Shown piece by piece: positions 19,422 through 29,833 of a DNA stretch of 64,000 nt (position 1 is the stretch's first letter; the number at the start of each line of letters is the position of its first letter). The translations under genes and the position numbers were made by a program. The notes under the pieces are model-generated. The model made no database searches. It saw only the letters and a program-made list of their open reading frames with translations, and was not told the DNA's origin. The stretch spans positions 248,001 to 312,000 of the forward strand of contig JAHDYR010000053.1 in NCBI GenBank assembly GCA_019828565.1, in the 5' to 3' direction. The stretch is from Carpediemonas membranifera. Taxonomy: Eukaryota > Fornicata.

Positions 19422-21644
19422 ATGGGCGGGGAGCTGAGCAAGGCGTTCAAAGGCGCCGATATTGATCAAGACAACTGTTTTCGCGATGAATCCGGCGTCA
19501 TTCAAGCTGTCTACAACGCGGACCTGCCTTCTGACGCTGGGACCAAGGCCATGTCCATCCTAGAGCTCGCCACATTCACCGAGGCCGCGAAATGCGCCGC
19601 ATACGCCAAGCATCCGCACATCCTACCAGTCGAAAAGGTCGAAGGCCCCACGAAGAACGGGCATTTCTTCGTCCTCACCCCCCATGTGGTTCCCCTGGCC
19701 GCCACAGCAGACATGGACGCCCCCACAGACTCCCAGGTCCTCCTAGGCATCATATCCATCGCCGAGGCGCTCCATTTCTACTCCGTCCACTCTCACCTCG
19801 AGATTGCCGTCTCCGTCGACTGCATATGCCGTGCCGACTCAGACGAGTGGCTCTTCTGTGGCTGGCACAGGGCAACCAAGGTACGTGGCGACACACCAGT
19901 ACCCCCACCCATCCGAGAGCTGTGCGAGGTCGTCCGGTCCTTCCTGGCCGAGTGCTACCCCAACACACAGTTCCCGGGGTTCACAGCGCTGCTGCTGGCC
20001 CGGCCGGCCACCGTAGAGGACATACTCAGCGCCCCGTGTCTCAGGGCGGTGCGGTATGACTTGTACCAGGGCATTGGCCAGCTTGCCCTGCAGGGTGACA
20101 CGCATTTCTACGACAAGCTGTCTGAAGCAGTGGACGCAGGGACCTTTTCTGACAATTACACGCGACACCGCCTACTCCCCCTGCTTTCTGATTATCTCAG
20201 CCTCGGCAAGGACGCCTTTGTCCCCGCAGTCCTACCCTGGTGCCGAGCACTCGACCGTGTTGAGCCGTGCGACTTTACAATGGACTTAATCCGGCGTGTG
20301 ATCAAGGACACGCACGTTAGGGCCGAGCGTGGTTCTGTTGACGAGCTGAGCCGACTAACCCAAGGCCTTGCTAGCGTTGTCCAGAGCTATAAGATGCCCG
20401 GGGCGAGAGCCCTGCTGCCCACACTCAAGGAGCTGGCGCCCACGTACCTGGTGTACACGTACAGGCTCACAGAGGCGGTGATGCAGCAGTATCAGCGCGA
20501 CGGGAGCAGGCCCAGAGAGGAGTGGAGCGTCCCTTTCCAGAACGCTGCCAGAGACATCATGGCCGCGTGTGTCGAGAACATCAGGGCAGGGGCGACGCTG
20601 CAGAACCATAGGCTGATGCTCTTCTACTGCATGCGGCTGACAAGCTTCCTCCAGACCACGTTCAAGCAGGGTTCAATCAATTTCCATGATTTGATCGATG
20701 AGCCCGTTGAAAAGGCAGGAAAGCTCGGCCTGACGAAGACCAGCAGACCATCCCTCATCTCCCTCGTCCTGCAGCTCCTGTCACTGCCCGAGTACCCGCC
20801 AAACGTCCCACCGCAGGAAGAGGATTCGAACAAAAGAATGCCGCTCGTGGCCGCTTGTGTGGTGGAGTTAATCAGCGCGCTGCCGAGACCGCCGAGTCCT
20901 GAGCTGACTGATGATCTCATTGCTCAGATCGTATCTTCCATGACCACAATGACTGCTATCAGATACACTGTTATGGCCCCCGCCCGATCACCAGAGCGGG
21001 TCCAGGCCAGGGCCGTACTTGCCGCACTAGTGGGTCCGGAAAACTCTCCCGGCCGGTCTTCGACTGTCAACAAGTCAATCCGGAGTCGACCCGCACCCGA
21101 GCATGGACGTAAGCCAGTGAGCCAGAGCAAGCCCGGCGCCAGCCACGCCGTAAACGAGCTGAGCAGGGGCCCTGAGCGGTACGCATTGCCCAACAACGTG
21201 GTGACCGAGCGAAAGACTCCGGAAACCCGTCAGACCACCGGACTTGACCTCACTGGAGTCGGTATGCTCAATTTCGGCACCTCAACGCCCTCAACTGTCT
21301 CCGGAATCTCTCCACGAAGCGCCCTGAAACACCCCGGTCAGGCGAAGAAGGGCACCGTGGTCCGCATGGACCTCGAGGGCCTGGACTTCAGCAGTTCCGG
21401 CACAGAGGACTCCGGCACAGAGTCGCCGAGTCCGAGTCGAGTCGAGTCACAGTCGGCGAGTCTTGCGAAGGGGTCGCCGCAGCCATCACCGGGAACGGAC
21501 GAGCCGATTGAGGCCTCGTGGGGCGTGTCTCCGACTACTACACCAACTAGGGCGCCGCCAGAGGAGCCTGTGATGCGATGGAATGCTCCCAGTCGTGGCA
21601 GGAAGAAGCTCGGGGCTCGTCGGATTGATCCTGACTCATTTTAA
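19422..21644 (+). CDS. SCY1-like pseudokinase
   Basis: Starts at MGGELSKAFKG (19422); 740 residues. The N-terminal kinase-like domain (about 15-240) keeps HPHILPVEKVEG and the FFVLTPHVVPLA strand, but the VAIK lysine, HRD and DFG motifs are not recognisable, as in SCYL pseudokinases. A linker with YDKLSEAVDAGTFSDNY and RHRLLPLLSDYL matches the segment that in SCYL1/3 joins kinase and HEAT repeats. Helical repeats run to about 540. The rest is Ser/Pro-rich and probably disordered. SCY1-like proteins act in COPI/clathrin trafficking and tRNA export; which role applies here cannot be told. Confidence 0.68.
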   Translation: MGGELSKAFKGADIDQDNCFRDESGVIQAVYNADLPSDAGTKAMSILELATFTEAAKCAAYAKHPHILPVEKVEGPTKNGHFFVLTPHVVPLAATADMDAPTDSQVLLGIISIAEALHFYSVHSHLEIAVSVDCICRADSDEWLFCGWHRATKVRGDTPVPPPIRELCEVVRSFLAECYPNTQFPGFTALLLARPATVEDILSAPCLRAVRYDLYQGIGQLALQGDTHFYDKLSEAVDAGTFSDNYTRHRLLPLLSDYLSLGKDAFVPAVLPWCRALDRVEPCDFTMDLIRRVIKDTHVRAERGSVDELSRLTQGLASVVQSYKMPGARALLPTLKELAPTYLVYTYRLTEAVMQQYQRDGSRPREEWSVPFQNAARDIMAACVENIRAGATLQNHRLMLFYCMRLTSFLQTTFKQGSINFHDLIDEPVEKAGKLGLTKTSRPSLISLVLQLLSLPEYPPNVPPQEEDSNKRMPLVAACVVELISALPRPPSPELTDDLIAQIVSSMTTMTAIRYTVMAPARSPERVQARAVLAALVGPENSPGRSSTVNKSIRSRPAPEHGRKPVSQSKPGASHAVNELSRGPERYALPNNVVTERKTPETRQTTGLDLTGVGMLNFGTSTPSTVSGISPRSALKHPGQAKKGTVVRMDLEGLDFSSSGTEDSGTESPSPSRVESQSASLAKGSPQPSPGTDEPIEASWGVSPTTTPTRAPPEEPVMRWNAPSRGRKKLGARRIDPDSF

Positions 21645-21669
21645 GGTATATATGGTATTGTATATAACA

Positions 21670-21675
21670 TGTAAA
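21670..21675 (+). terminator. TGTAAA element, SCY1-like gene
   Basis: TGTAAA 25 bases after the stop at 21644. Confidence 0.5.
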
Positions 21676-21907
21676 GCACGCCAGTATGGGTAGACGGTCG
21701 AGCTACGCTCAGCGCTGAGCCTGCGGTCGCCGGTCGAGTTCCCGCAGTTTACCGCTTGTCATTGTGCTTGCCAAATCAACTCGGCTAATACCGACGAAGA
21801 TTACTTATGGATCGGTTATGTCAAGAACTGTGCCAGATATCTGCGCTTAGGTGTCTTAAGAACTTCGACTTTCGGCTTCGTTCATCCGAGGAGCTCGTTG
21901 TAATCGT

Positions 21908-22435
21908 TTGTATCCATTTCTGCAACTTATACCGGCCAAAAACATCAAAACGCCGCCAGCAAGACGCCTTGAGAATATTGTCATCAATCCCCTCGCGCCA
22001 GCCTCTCCGTGCGCACGGGAAAGCATCGTAGCGCCATCCTCACAGCTCGTCTTCGTCCTGGCGGGCTACTCTCGATACAAGATCCCCGGGATCTGGCTCC
22101 GGTCATCAGATCAAGACGCCTATGCCCTTGGCCATGCGATAAGCACCACTGAGAACCTTAACCTGCCGTCTGTTGAACGATGGATGCAATACACCTTCCC
22201 CGCGGCAGCAATCCTTAGTGAACTCTCGCAACATCTGAATGGAGACGTTAACCCGTTTATAGTGGACTTCAAGGCCCTCGGGGCTATCTCCCAAGACGAG
22301 CGATCGTTGATTGTGTCGTCGCTGCTCCAATATCTCAAAGACCTGCTCGCCTCCCAGCCCGAGTTCGAGGCAAGTCTGTGGGACGATATTGTGCGGCTGA
22401 CCGAGCTCCAGGCTTCCATCATCCTTGTAGGATGA
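21908..22435 (+). CDS. Unrecognised small protein, 5' end unresolved
   Basis: An open frame of about 175 codons after a TAA at 21857. It has no ATG until MQYTFPAAAILSELS late in the frame, so a 5' exon is likely; an ATG-initiated frame at 21807 (MDRLCQELCQ) is a candidate for it. Coding character is good from about 21960: NIVINPLAPASPC, VFVLAGYSRYKIPGIWLR, then three amphipathic helices to the end (LIVSSLLQYLKDLLAS). No family recognised. It converges on RRN3, 84 bases away. Confidence 0.45.
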   Translation: MYPFLQLIPAKNIKTPPARRLENIVINPLAPASPCARESIVAPSSQLVFVLAGYSRYKIPGIWLRSSDQDAYALGHAISTTENLNLPSVERWMQYTFPAAAILSELSQHLNGDVNPFIVDFKALGAISQDERSLIVSSLLQYLKDLLASQPEFEASLWDDIVRLTELQASIILVG

Positions 22436-22519
22436 CGGGGCAACATTCACATAAACATCAGCAGCGACGAACCCCAACCCCGCCAGCTCGTACCGCTATG
22501 TTTATACGCCATGCCATGC

Positions 22520-24170
22520 CTATTCAGACTCGTACTCCGCATGGTCATCCCACTCCCTGTATATCGGGTCAATCAGTCGACTGCCCTGAGCGAGCTGGAA
22601 CGGATCAAAGGGGAAGAAGGTCTCGATGAGCTCCTGCTTAACTCGAGAGGAAGTCATGCCAAAGTTGTGGAAGGTGAACGCCTTGTCACGCGTCAGTATG
22701 TGCTCAATATCGGGTGAAAGCATGTTTCTACTCGCGCACAAGTCGATGAATTGGTCCACAATCGGCTCGAAGCACACTGAGAGCGGCTTCAAAGGGCTCT
22801 CAATGACACTCTGCATCTGACCGTCAGGGCCGAACAGGGCGGTCATCTGCGGGCACAGCAGTGTGTCAGGGTGGAAGCACGCGATATAAAAGATAGTCTG
22901 GCAAATGGTGTAAAACATGGGATGGGAAAAGACGTCGGGGATCGCGTCTGGCGCCACCTCCTCGGCCATGAGATAATCGAGCAGCATCTCGGCAATCATA
23001 TGAACCGCCCGATCGGGAACGAACGTAGCCCTCGCAACGAATGATCCAACGTAGTACGACGCGCATTGCCTGACTGACACGTCCAGACTATGGTCAAGGA
23101 TTGTCTGGAACAGACGGACGAGGAACATGGAGCAGAGGTCGCCCGGGCAGAGCGAGCAGAGATAAAACATCGCGAACTGGACGTATTTGCTGCGGTAGGT
23201 GCGGAGCACGCGGCGGACGAAGCCGGGCAGGGTGTTTTCGAAGAGGGCGATGGCTCTCGCGGGGTCACCCCGGGCTTGGCGCTCCATCCAATCCATGACG
23301 ACCATGAGGCAACGATCTAGGCGATCGGCCATCTCAATAACAAAAGCAGAGGCGTCTGGCCTTGCCCCCGTGTCCGCCAGGATCTTGTGGGGTGGTGAGA
23401 AGGCCTCGTGGGAGGATACGAAGCGGCCCTCTTGCACGGATTGGCCGCGCATGGACATGTCTTGGGCCGATGAGGGTGAGGGCTCCTCTTCGAGATCCTC
23501 GAGCAGCTCGGGCTTGATCTCCACGTCCACGAGGATCAGGCTGTTGAATATGCAGTCAATAACATCCGCCTCCCACTGCGGAGCATACTCGCACATGGCC
23601 AGCATGGCGGATATGAACGAGACGTGCTGCTCTGCGTCAGAGTGGACGCCAGGCATCGCAGAGTTCACCACGTGTACTACAGAGTGAGTGAAGGCGTCCG
23701 GGTTGGTCTTCATGAGGCAGCGGAGGACGGAATGGGCGAAGTGCTGTGCCTCGGGTATGAGGAAGCCGTGGCCGATAACGTGGCTCACGACGGTGCCGGC
23801 AAACGACGAATGGGCGGACACAAGCGTGGTAAGGGACTGCTGGTAGAAGAGGAGCATTGCAGGGTCCGAATACTTCCAGTACGGCATCTCGACGATGGGG
23901 GGGATGATGTCGGGCCGCTCGGCTGCTACCGCGGCAATGCAGTCCTTAACACCTTCGTAGAACTGAGATATTGAGCGTTCAGGCCAGTTTGCAAGCATGT
24001 AGGTCATCGTTGTGGTCTGTGTGAGGGGGACTGCCCGAACGAACGTTGAACTTCGACGTATCGCAAAGCATCGCATACATGTCTGTCGTCGCCTTGAACT
24101 CATCACTTTGTGCGTTCGACTTGGAGATTGCAATCGTCAAAGACGACCGAATGCGATGGGGCTCCACCAT
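22520..24170 (-). CDS. RRN3: RNA polymerase I initiation factor RRN3/TIF-IA (two exons)
   Basis: Bridges RNA polymerase I to the rDNA promoter; the main growth-regulated step of rRNA synthesis. Exon 1 is 24170-24045 (from MVEPHRIRSS), exon 2 is 24016-22520, total 540 residues. Splicing joins ...MLCDTSKFN to TTTMTYMLANWP. The unspliced frame would begin with an implausible Arg-rich leader. HEAT-type helices fill the protein. The signature TYRSKYVQFAMFYLCSLCP is at about 317-335, followed by QCASYYVGSFVARATFVP. An acidic Ser-rich loop (about 200-225, with EDLEEEPSPSSAQ) is where TOR and MAPK signals act on other RRN3 proteins. Confidence 0.88.
24017..24044 (-). other. Intron of RRN3 (28 nt)
   Basis: Phase 0, GTTCGT...CCCTCACACAG. 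28 nt. Confidence 0.88.
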
Positions 24171-24344
24171 CGAACCTGAACACGCAGGTTTAGGTCAGAT
24201 GTGCAGAAGCCGCTGAACGAGGCTTCTGACCAGAGATTCGAGTGTTAATATGCATGAATGAAGTGTAGCCTGCCCTTTATTCGCCATCCGTCAGCTGTTA
24301 CATAAACTGCGCCACGAAAGGACGTGGAGCAGTCCGACTGACTC

Positions 24345-25109
24345 ATGAGGTTTGTAGCCATAGCTATGTGAGTACTCTAATACAGCTTGCAATATAGTGC
24401 CATTGTGAAAGGAACCACGATCTTAGTGGAAACGCGAGCCGATCCCGAGACCAAATCTCTCGTTCGGCGCGCCATAGATCAGATGCCGGATCACCAATGC
24501 AGCAACTCGTTCAGAGAGGACGATGTGTTCATCCACCACCGTGTTGACGACAAAGGCCTCAAGTTCATCTGCGTTACCAACAGTGCTGCAGGTCGGAGGA
24601 TCCCCTTCAACTTCATCAGCGACATTCAGCACACATTCAACCGCACATTCCCTGACGCAAACCTTGCGGAACCTCGTGCGTTGTCGTACCAAGACAAGTT
24701 TGCCCGTGTTCTCCAGACTCGGATGGATGCGCACTCGTCGGGAAATGAGGACAAGATCACGCGAGTCCAGAACCAAATGGGCGAGGTGAAGGACATCATG
24801 CTGACTAACGTAGACAAGGTCATCGAGCGCGGCACCAAGCTCGAGATCTTGGGCGACAACGCCGCCCTTCTCAAGGGTGCGAGCGTGCAGTTTAAGGACG
24901 AAGCAAAGAAACTACGTAGAGAGCTATGGAGCAGGAACTTCAAGCTCTCCATGGTGATCTGCATCATGGTAGTAGTCGTGGCTATGGCGCTCTCCATCTT
25001 TTTGTGCGGCGGGCTCACTCTTCCGGATTGCCGGAGCATTGTGAACGCCGTCATTGGGTGGGTCAACCGGACAATTATAAGTCCGTCAAACAGCTCGCCG
25101 TTTAAGTAG
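24345..25109 (+). CDS. Longin-type R-SNARE (VAMP7-like), two exons
   Basis: Membrane-fusion SNARE of endosomal or lysosomal type. The frame of the longin domain has no ATG after TAA 24378. Removing GTTTGT...CTAATACAG (24350-24385) fuses ATGAG to the frame and gives MSLQYSAIVKGTTILVE, a textbook longin start; 242 residues in all. Longin domain about 1-115. The SNARE motif at about 122-182 has the zero-layer arginine in VDKVIERGTKLE. The membrane anchor is LSMVICIMVVVVAMALSIFL, followed by an unusually long lumenal tail of about 30 residues with two N-glycosylation sequons. Ykt6 and Sec22 share the longin domain, but the transmembrane anchor and N-terminus fit VAMP7 best. Confidence 0.86.
24350..24385 (+). 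other. Intron of the R-SNARE gene (36 nt), leaving a 5-nt coding exon
   Basis: Phase 2. Donor GTTTGT and acceptor CTCTAATACAG. The coding part of exon 1 is only ATGAG. An alternative donor GTGAGT (24368) would give an 18-nt intron and the N-terminus MRFVAIAILQ, a poorer longin start. Confidence 0.68.
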
Positions 25110-25127
25110 AATGATGATAGTTTTGTG

Positions 25128-25133
25128 TGTAAA
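25128..25133 (+). terminator. TGTAAA element, R-SNARE
   Basis: TGTAAA 18 bases after the stop at 25109. Confidence 0.5.
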
Positions 25134-25375
25134 GTGTTCCTTTAGCCCAACTGGTGTGACTCCGACCACGGACGTCAGCTCAGCCATAACGTGGAGTCTT
25201 GTGTAAAACTTGTGGCGGGCGGTAGGGTCTGTCGCCTTCAGTTGTGAATGAACTCCCGTTTGACCGTAGCACAGCAGTCGTATCGACGACGGTCCTTACG
25301 AGTGCACGCAGCGAAGTGCCTGGGTCGCCTCATCGTCACAGGAGAGTTTATCGGAGGAATGTTGGAACAAATGCC

Positions 25376-27933
25376 CTATTCGACGGTCGTGGCCGCGACG
25401 AGGCGGTCGTGGCTGCCCTTGTCGAGCTGGAGCTTCTCGGCGTCCGACGCCACGGACCGGAGGACAGCCATGCACTGGTTGCTAACGACGTACCGCCCGA
25501 CGGTCTCGGGCATCTTGTCGGAGACCTGCATGACGCGGCTGAACTCCTCGCTGGCCGCGGCGACGGCGGTATTGGCCTTGACGAGCTCGCTGCGGCGCTT
25601 GGCCTTCAGGTCGTCAAGGTCGGCGCCCAGCTGGCGCTCTTCTGCCATCTTGACGTCGAGCTGGGCGGAGATCGATGAGAGTTGCTGGTTATTGAACTTC
25701 GCAGCCTCCCGCATGCTGCGGTTCTCCTTCGTCAGCCTGCTCTGCGTCGCCTCCAGCGCGTCCACGTCCGCGCGCAGGCTCTGCCGGAGCTCCTCCGTCT
25801 GGGCGCTGTGTCCGCCCCTGTTCTTCGCCTTGGCCGCGGCGTTCGCGGACTTGAAGGCCTCCACCATCTTCTCGTACTTTGTCACCTCCGCACGACGCGC
25901 CTCGATCTTCTCGTGGAGCGCCGAGCCCTCCTCCCTCGAGGCGCTGCTTCTCGAGGGCTGCGCGGCCGATGATGGTGGTCTGATCGAGCGGCTTGCCGTC
26001 CTCGTCAACGCCCATCTTGGACTGGCGCACCTCGAGCTTCTTCCTGAGGTTTGCGTTGACGAGCTGCTGGCGGTTGACCTCGTTGGTGATGCGCGAGTGC
26101 TCCTCGCGCAGCGTCCTCACGTTGCTTTCGGTCTCGTCGACGAGCATCTTGACGTTCATCAGCTGCTCGGCCCGGGTCAGCTCGGTCTGCGCGAGCTTGT
26201 TCTCCCAGTAGAAGGACTTGTTGAGCGCCACGCTGACGAGCTCGGTCTTCTTCGCCACCTCCACGCGCATCTGGTCGACGCGCACGCGCTCATCGTTGCG
26301 CAGCGTCTGCATCTTCAGCTTCTCCTGCTCGCACGTGCTCGTCACGAGCTCCAGCTCGCTGCGGTGCGTGCTGGCCTCGTCCAGGCGGGCTCTGAGCATG
26401 TCGAGCTCCTTCCGGTCGGCAGCCTGCGTCCGCGCCTGGCTGGTCTCCTGCTGCTGGAGGAGCTTGAACTCCGCCTTCCGCTCGGCGAGCGACGCCTCGA
26501 GGCTCGCGATCTTGTCGTTGAGTGCGGTCTTCTCCTCCGCGGTGCGGTGGCCCTGCGCGCGCTCGAGCCGGCGCTGAAGCTTCTGGACCTCGAAGTTCAC
26601 GGAGTACAGCTTGCGGACGAGCTTCTGCTGCTCGGCGTCCTTGTCGCGGACGGACGACGTCAGGTTCCGCAGCATGCTCTGCGCGCCGCTGATGTCGGTG
26701 TTGAGCGAGCGCTCCTCGCTAATCTTGGCGTCGCGCAGGTCACGCTGCTTCATGCGCTGCTCGTCGAGCGCCCGCTGCTCGGCCTTCGCGGCGGCCTGGA
26801 GCTCGACCGTCTCGTCGTAGCGCTTCTTGATCTCGGCCTGGCGCTCGGCGACGCTCCTCTCCTTCGTCACCAGCGTATTGGCGGCCAGCTTGATGGCCTC
26901 GATCTCCTTCTGGACGCCGTCGCGCTTGGCGCTCGCGGCCAGCGTCTCCTGGTTGGTCTTGGCCGTCTGGGTCTGCCACGTGCGGCCCTCCTTCTCGCCG
27001 GCCCCGATGCCGCTGCGCACGAGGGCGTTCTGGCGCTGCCGCTCCTCGCGGGCGCGCTCGTCCTCGATACGACTCTGGCGGACGGTCTCGAGCGTCCCGA
27101 GAGACACAGTCTCCTGGTGCGTGACCTCCTTCTCGGCCAGGCGGTTGAGGCGGAGCGCCTCCTCGTCCTCGTTCATGCGGATGCGCAGCGCGTCGTCAAG
27201 CTGCGTCTCCTCCTCGGTCTCGGCCCGCTCCTCCTCGATGTCTGCGTCCTTCCTCGCCATGGTCTGGGCGAGGTCCTCGAGCTCGGCGTGGCGGCGGATG
27301 ACGGCCTGCCGCTCCTCGCTGAACTCCTCGGCGAGCCTGTTCACGATCGTCTGCTTCGTGCGCGTCAAGCTGACGTCCGTCGCAAGGCCCTCGCGAAGTG
27401 CCTCCTTCTCGCGGTCGTTATGGTCGATCTTCGTCTGCAGCTCCTTCAGCTTGGCCTCGTCCGTCTTCATGTACGACATCTGCGCGGCGGCGTCGTCGCT
27501 CTTCTGCTTGATGACGAGCGACCACTGCTCATACGCCTCCTGGCTTAGCCCAAGCTGCTCCGTCTGCGTCGCGATCTTCGCCTGTATCCCACGCAAGCTG
27601 TTCTGGTGCTCATTGAGCTGCTGAATGCTCTGCTCGGTCTTGGCCTCGACCTTCACGATCTCCTTCTGCTCGGCCTCGGTCTCGGCGGACAGCACGCCAA
27701 CGGTCTCCTCTATGCGGGCGATCTCGGCGTCAGTTTCCATCTGTAGCTTGTTGCAGTTCTGGAGCTCCTGCTCGACGCTCTTCGTGTGGCTCTTGAGCGC
27801 CCGGGTGCGCTCGTTCTCCGAATCCAGCTTCAGCGCAGCTTCTTCGGCTTCGTCCTGGAGTTTGTCGATCTGTGTGATAGAGTGGTGTGCTACGAACTAG
27901 TTGTTTGTATTCCAGGATGCGCTGCAGGTCCAT
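25376..27933 (-). CDS. CCDC39-like axonemal ruler protein, frameshifted copy
   Basis: Same gene as 36598-39154. Exon 1 27933-27898, intron 27897-27870, exon 2 from 27869. After EKQRLE an extra G (coding strand; CCC at 25933-25935) shifts the frame. Translation then runs through about 80 foreign Gly/Arg-rich residues to a stop at 25689, giving about 738 residues instead of 842. The original frame resumes intact from 26008 to 25376 with no further damage. The copy is thus either a very young pseudogene with a truncated product, or intact with a base-call error in a short homopolymer. Promoter and intron are identical to the other copy. Confidence 0.8.
27870..27897 (-). other. Intron of CCDC39 copy 1 (28 nt)
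   Basis: GTTCGT...TATCACACAG, phase 0, identical to the intron of copy 2. Confidence 0.85.
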
Positions 27934-28069
27934 CGTGAATTTTCGATGTTTGACATAAACTGCACATCGCAAATGTCGAGAACCCGGCAGCGTCTGGTTT
28001 GGGACGGTGACGGGGCGCGTGCTGCGGGTGGGTGGGAGTAGAATGACCCCCAGTGGCCTGGTGTGATCG

Positions 28070-28476
28070 AGCTGTGTTGCGATTCTGTGGGGGCCTCCCC
28101 TTTGCTGGTCGAGCGATGCTGCTCTTTGCAATGATTTGAATGCTACGTCGACCCGGGTGCATCGGAGCACGGGAATCCAAGCTAGCATATTCCTCGCCCA
28201 TCCTCTACCCGACAAATCTTTGGCACGATTGAGCAGGGACCTGAACCTCTTTTAGTCTTCGGAAAGTTGCACCAGTCGAGTGTACCTGCGGTCAGCGATC
28301 AACACCATCATCTCGTATCAAACCAGAGAACTCATCACATCTGACCACGACCGATCACAGGAGATTCTGTACCACAGCAATCCAAGTCTTTGAACGCAGC
28401 CCGCCAACCCTAGCCCAACTACACTTATCTATTTTACTATCCATCGGCCGGAGTCCAACCCGGCCGACGCACCAGC
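28070..28476. other. Intergenic
   Basis: Unique sequence between repeat arm A and the 3' end of the cyclin gene. No element recognised. Confidence 0.55.
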
Positions 28477-29529
28477 TTATTTGTACGCGTCGAGGAAGTC
28501 CAGACTGGGCGGGACACCCAGAGAAACACGGTGGAGCCTCATGCGAGAGTATTTGGAATACGCCGCGCTCTTCTCCGTGGACCGGACCTCCGCCCAGGCC
28601 TTCTCCATCTCTCGGACGGGGGCGACCAGCTCCCGCATGCCGTGGCCAGTGATCTGGGCCAGGGTACCGTCCCAGAAGCCGCAGCCAGTGGCGTGCCGAG
28701 CCAAGGCAACCGCAGCGGCGGCGATGAGGGAGTTTGAGTACTTAAGCATACCCACATCGCGCTGGGCGAGCTCAATAAGGAAGCCAGAGGTGAGAGCAGT
28801 CTTGTTGCTGCAGCCGGCTGCGTAGCAGTATCGTTTCAAGAAGGTTCTCGCCGTGGCGACCGTGAGCGTGAAGTCGAGGGTGTTGAGGATCTCGCGCTCC
28901 ATGGCGCGGATCTGGTCGCATGTGTAAGTGTCCTCGGTCATGTAGGCGAAGTCGTCGACCGGGGGCGGGGTGCACTCCTCATACTTGGCTGCGATCCAGA
29001 GGGCGGTAGTGCCGACAAGCTGGACTCTGCTGCGGGCGATTTGCTTGACGGCGAGGTATCTGTGGAGGATGTTCATGCCGAGGAAGTACGTCTCCGTCTG
29101 CATCGTGCATTCGGTGGCGACCTCAAGGAGCCAGTCTGCGACGATGGAGATCATTTGAGGCTGCAGCTGGGGCTGTTTGGCGATGTAGTTCGCCGTGGGC
29201 TGTGTGGTGACCTCGAGACGGTGGAGGTAGTCCATGATGCGCTTGACGTACTCCGGGCAGAATCTGCGGTCAGTCTCGCATGAATCGACGTCACGGACAG
29301 CCGCATCGAAGCCTGGGCCGGAAACCAGCATCTCGCCAAAAGCTTGGGAAGGGAAGATTCGATCAAGCTGCTGCGCCTGACTGGCGAGTGGAGAAACCTG
29401 CACAGATTGCGAAGCATCAGTTCCAGTCAGTGTGGGAGCAGTGCGGGCCGATGAGCTGGCCTTCTTGCTCTGGTCCTGGACGTGAGTCTTCTGGCGCACG
29501 AAATGAGAAGCAAGAGATTGCTGATACAT
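28477..29529 (-). CDS. A/B-type cyclin
   Basis: Mitotic-type cyclin, regulatory partner of a cyclin-dependent kinase. 350 residues. The first 75 are polar and Ser/Gln-rich. The N-terminal cyclin box (about 90-215) has QMISIVADWLLEVATEC in place of the family MRAILVDWLVEV, followed by TYFLGMNILHRYLA, ALWIAAKYEE and MEREILNTLDFTL. The C-terminal cyclin box runs about 217-335. No RxxLxxIxN destruction box is evident in the N-terminus. The upstream region carries a palindromic GGCGCGAG/CTTGCGCC pair (see 29624-29647), consistent with G1/S control by an E2F-type factor. Confidence 0.9.
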   Translation of the reverse strand: MYQQSLASHFVRQKTHVQDQSKKASSSARTAPTLTGTDASQSVQVSPLASQAQQLDRIFPSQAFGEMLVSGPGFDAAVRDVDSCETDRRFCPEYVKRIMDYLHRLEVTTQPTANYIAKQPQLQPQMISIVADWLLEVATECTMQTETYFLGMNILHRYLAVKQIARSRVQLVGTTALWIAAKYEECTPPPVDDFAYMTEDTYTCDQIRAMEREILNTLDFTLTVATARTFLKRYCYAAGCSNKTALTSGFLIELAQRDVGMLKYSNSLIAAAAVALARHATGCGFWDGTLAQITGHGMRELVAPVREMEKAWAEVRSTEKSAAYSKYSRMRLHRVSLGVPPSLDFLDAYK

Positions 29530-29623
29530 GTTGCCGCTGCTGTGTCAATGTGCTTGTATCGTTCTGTGTGGTGTAAGCTGTTGAAACGCAACGGTACAGC
29601 GGCAAGACCGAGGCGAAGAGGAT

Positions 29624-29647
29624 GGCGCGAGAAAAAAAACTTGCGCC
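29624..29647. promoter_or_regulatory. E2F-like palindromic site pair in the cyclin promoter
   Basis: GGCGCGAG, eight A, then CTTGCGCC: two half-sites in inverted orientation (7 of 8 bases pair) with an A8 spacer. It lies 95 bases upstream of the cyclin ATG and resembles the E2F core TTTSGCGC. Binding is inferred, not shown. Confidence 0.45.
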
Positions 29648-29827
29648 AACATTTTCCAGACCATTTGTGCGGCAAAAACGCTCGGCCTGCTGCCACAAAA
29701 CGCTTCCGGAGCTTTGATCAGCTCAGCAATGCCGGCTAGCTGGGTGCAATTCTTTTTCCCGATGGCAAACGATACCGTCACTGTGACAGCCCCGGAATGA
29801 ACCGAGCAACTCGACCATCCAGAATAG

Positions 29828-29833
29828 TTTACT
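29828..29833 (-). terminator. AGTAAA element overlapping the CysRS stop
   Basis: The TAA stop at 29831-29829 is embedded in AGTAAA, as in the Giardia poly(A) signal. Confidence 0.55.

Larger units (their letters stand above)
25296..28069. repeat. Inverted repeat arm A (2,774 bp, CCDC39 copy 1)
   Basis: Reverse complement of 36462-39234. Where compared, the arms are identical except for one extra C in the CCC at 25933-25935. Matching stops abruptly at TTACGAGTGCACGC on the left and GGTGTGATCG on the right. The arm carries the whole gene plus 136 bp upstream and 80 bp downstream. Spacer to arm B is 8,392 bp. Confidence 0.93.

Noticed and set aside
24368..24385. 18-nt intron GTGAGT...ATACAG in the SNARE gene
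   Set aside because: The 36-nt alternative uses the GTTTGT donor seen elsewhere and gives a better longin N-terminus.
25248..27548. 766-codon plus-strand ORF, very rich in Leu/Arg/Ala
   Set aside because: It is the antisense shadow of the CCDC39-like gene. The mirror ORF at 36983-38848 behaves the same, and neither has domain character.
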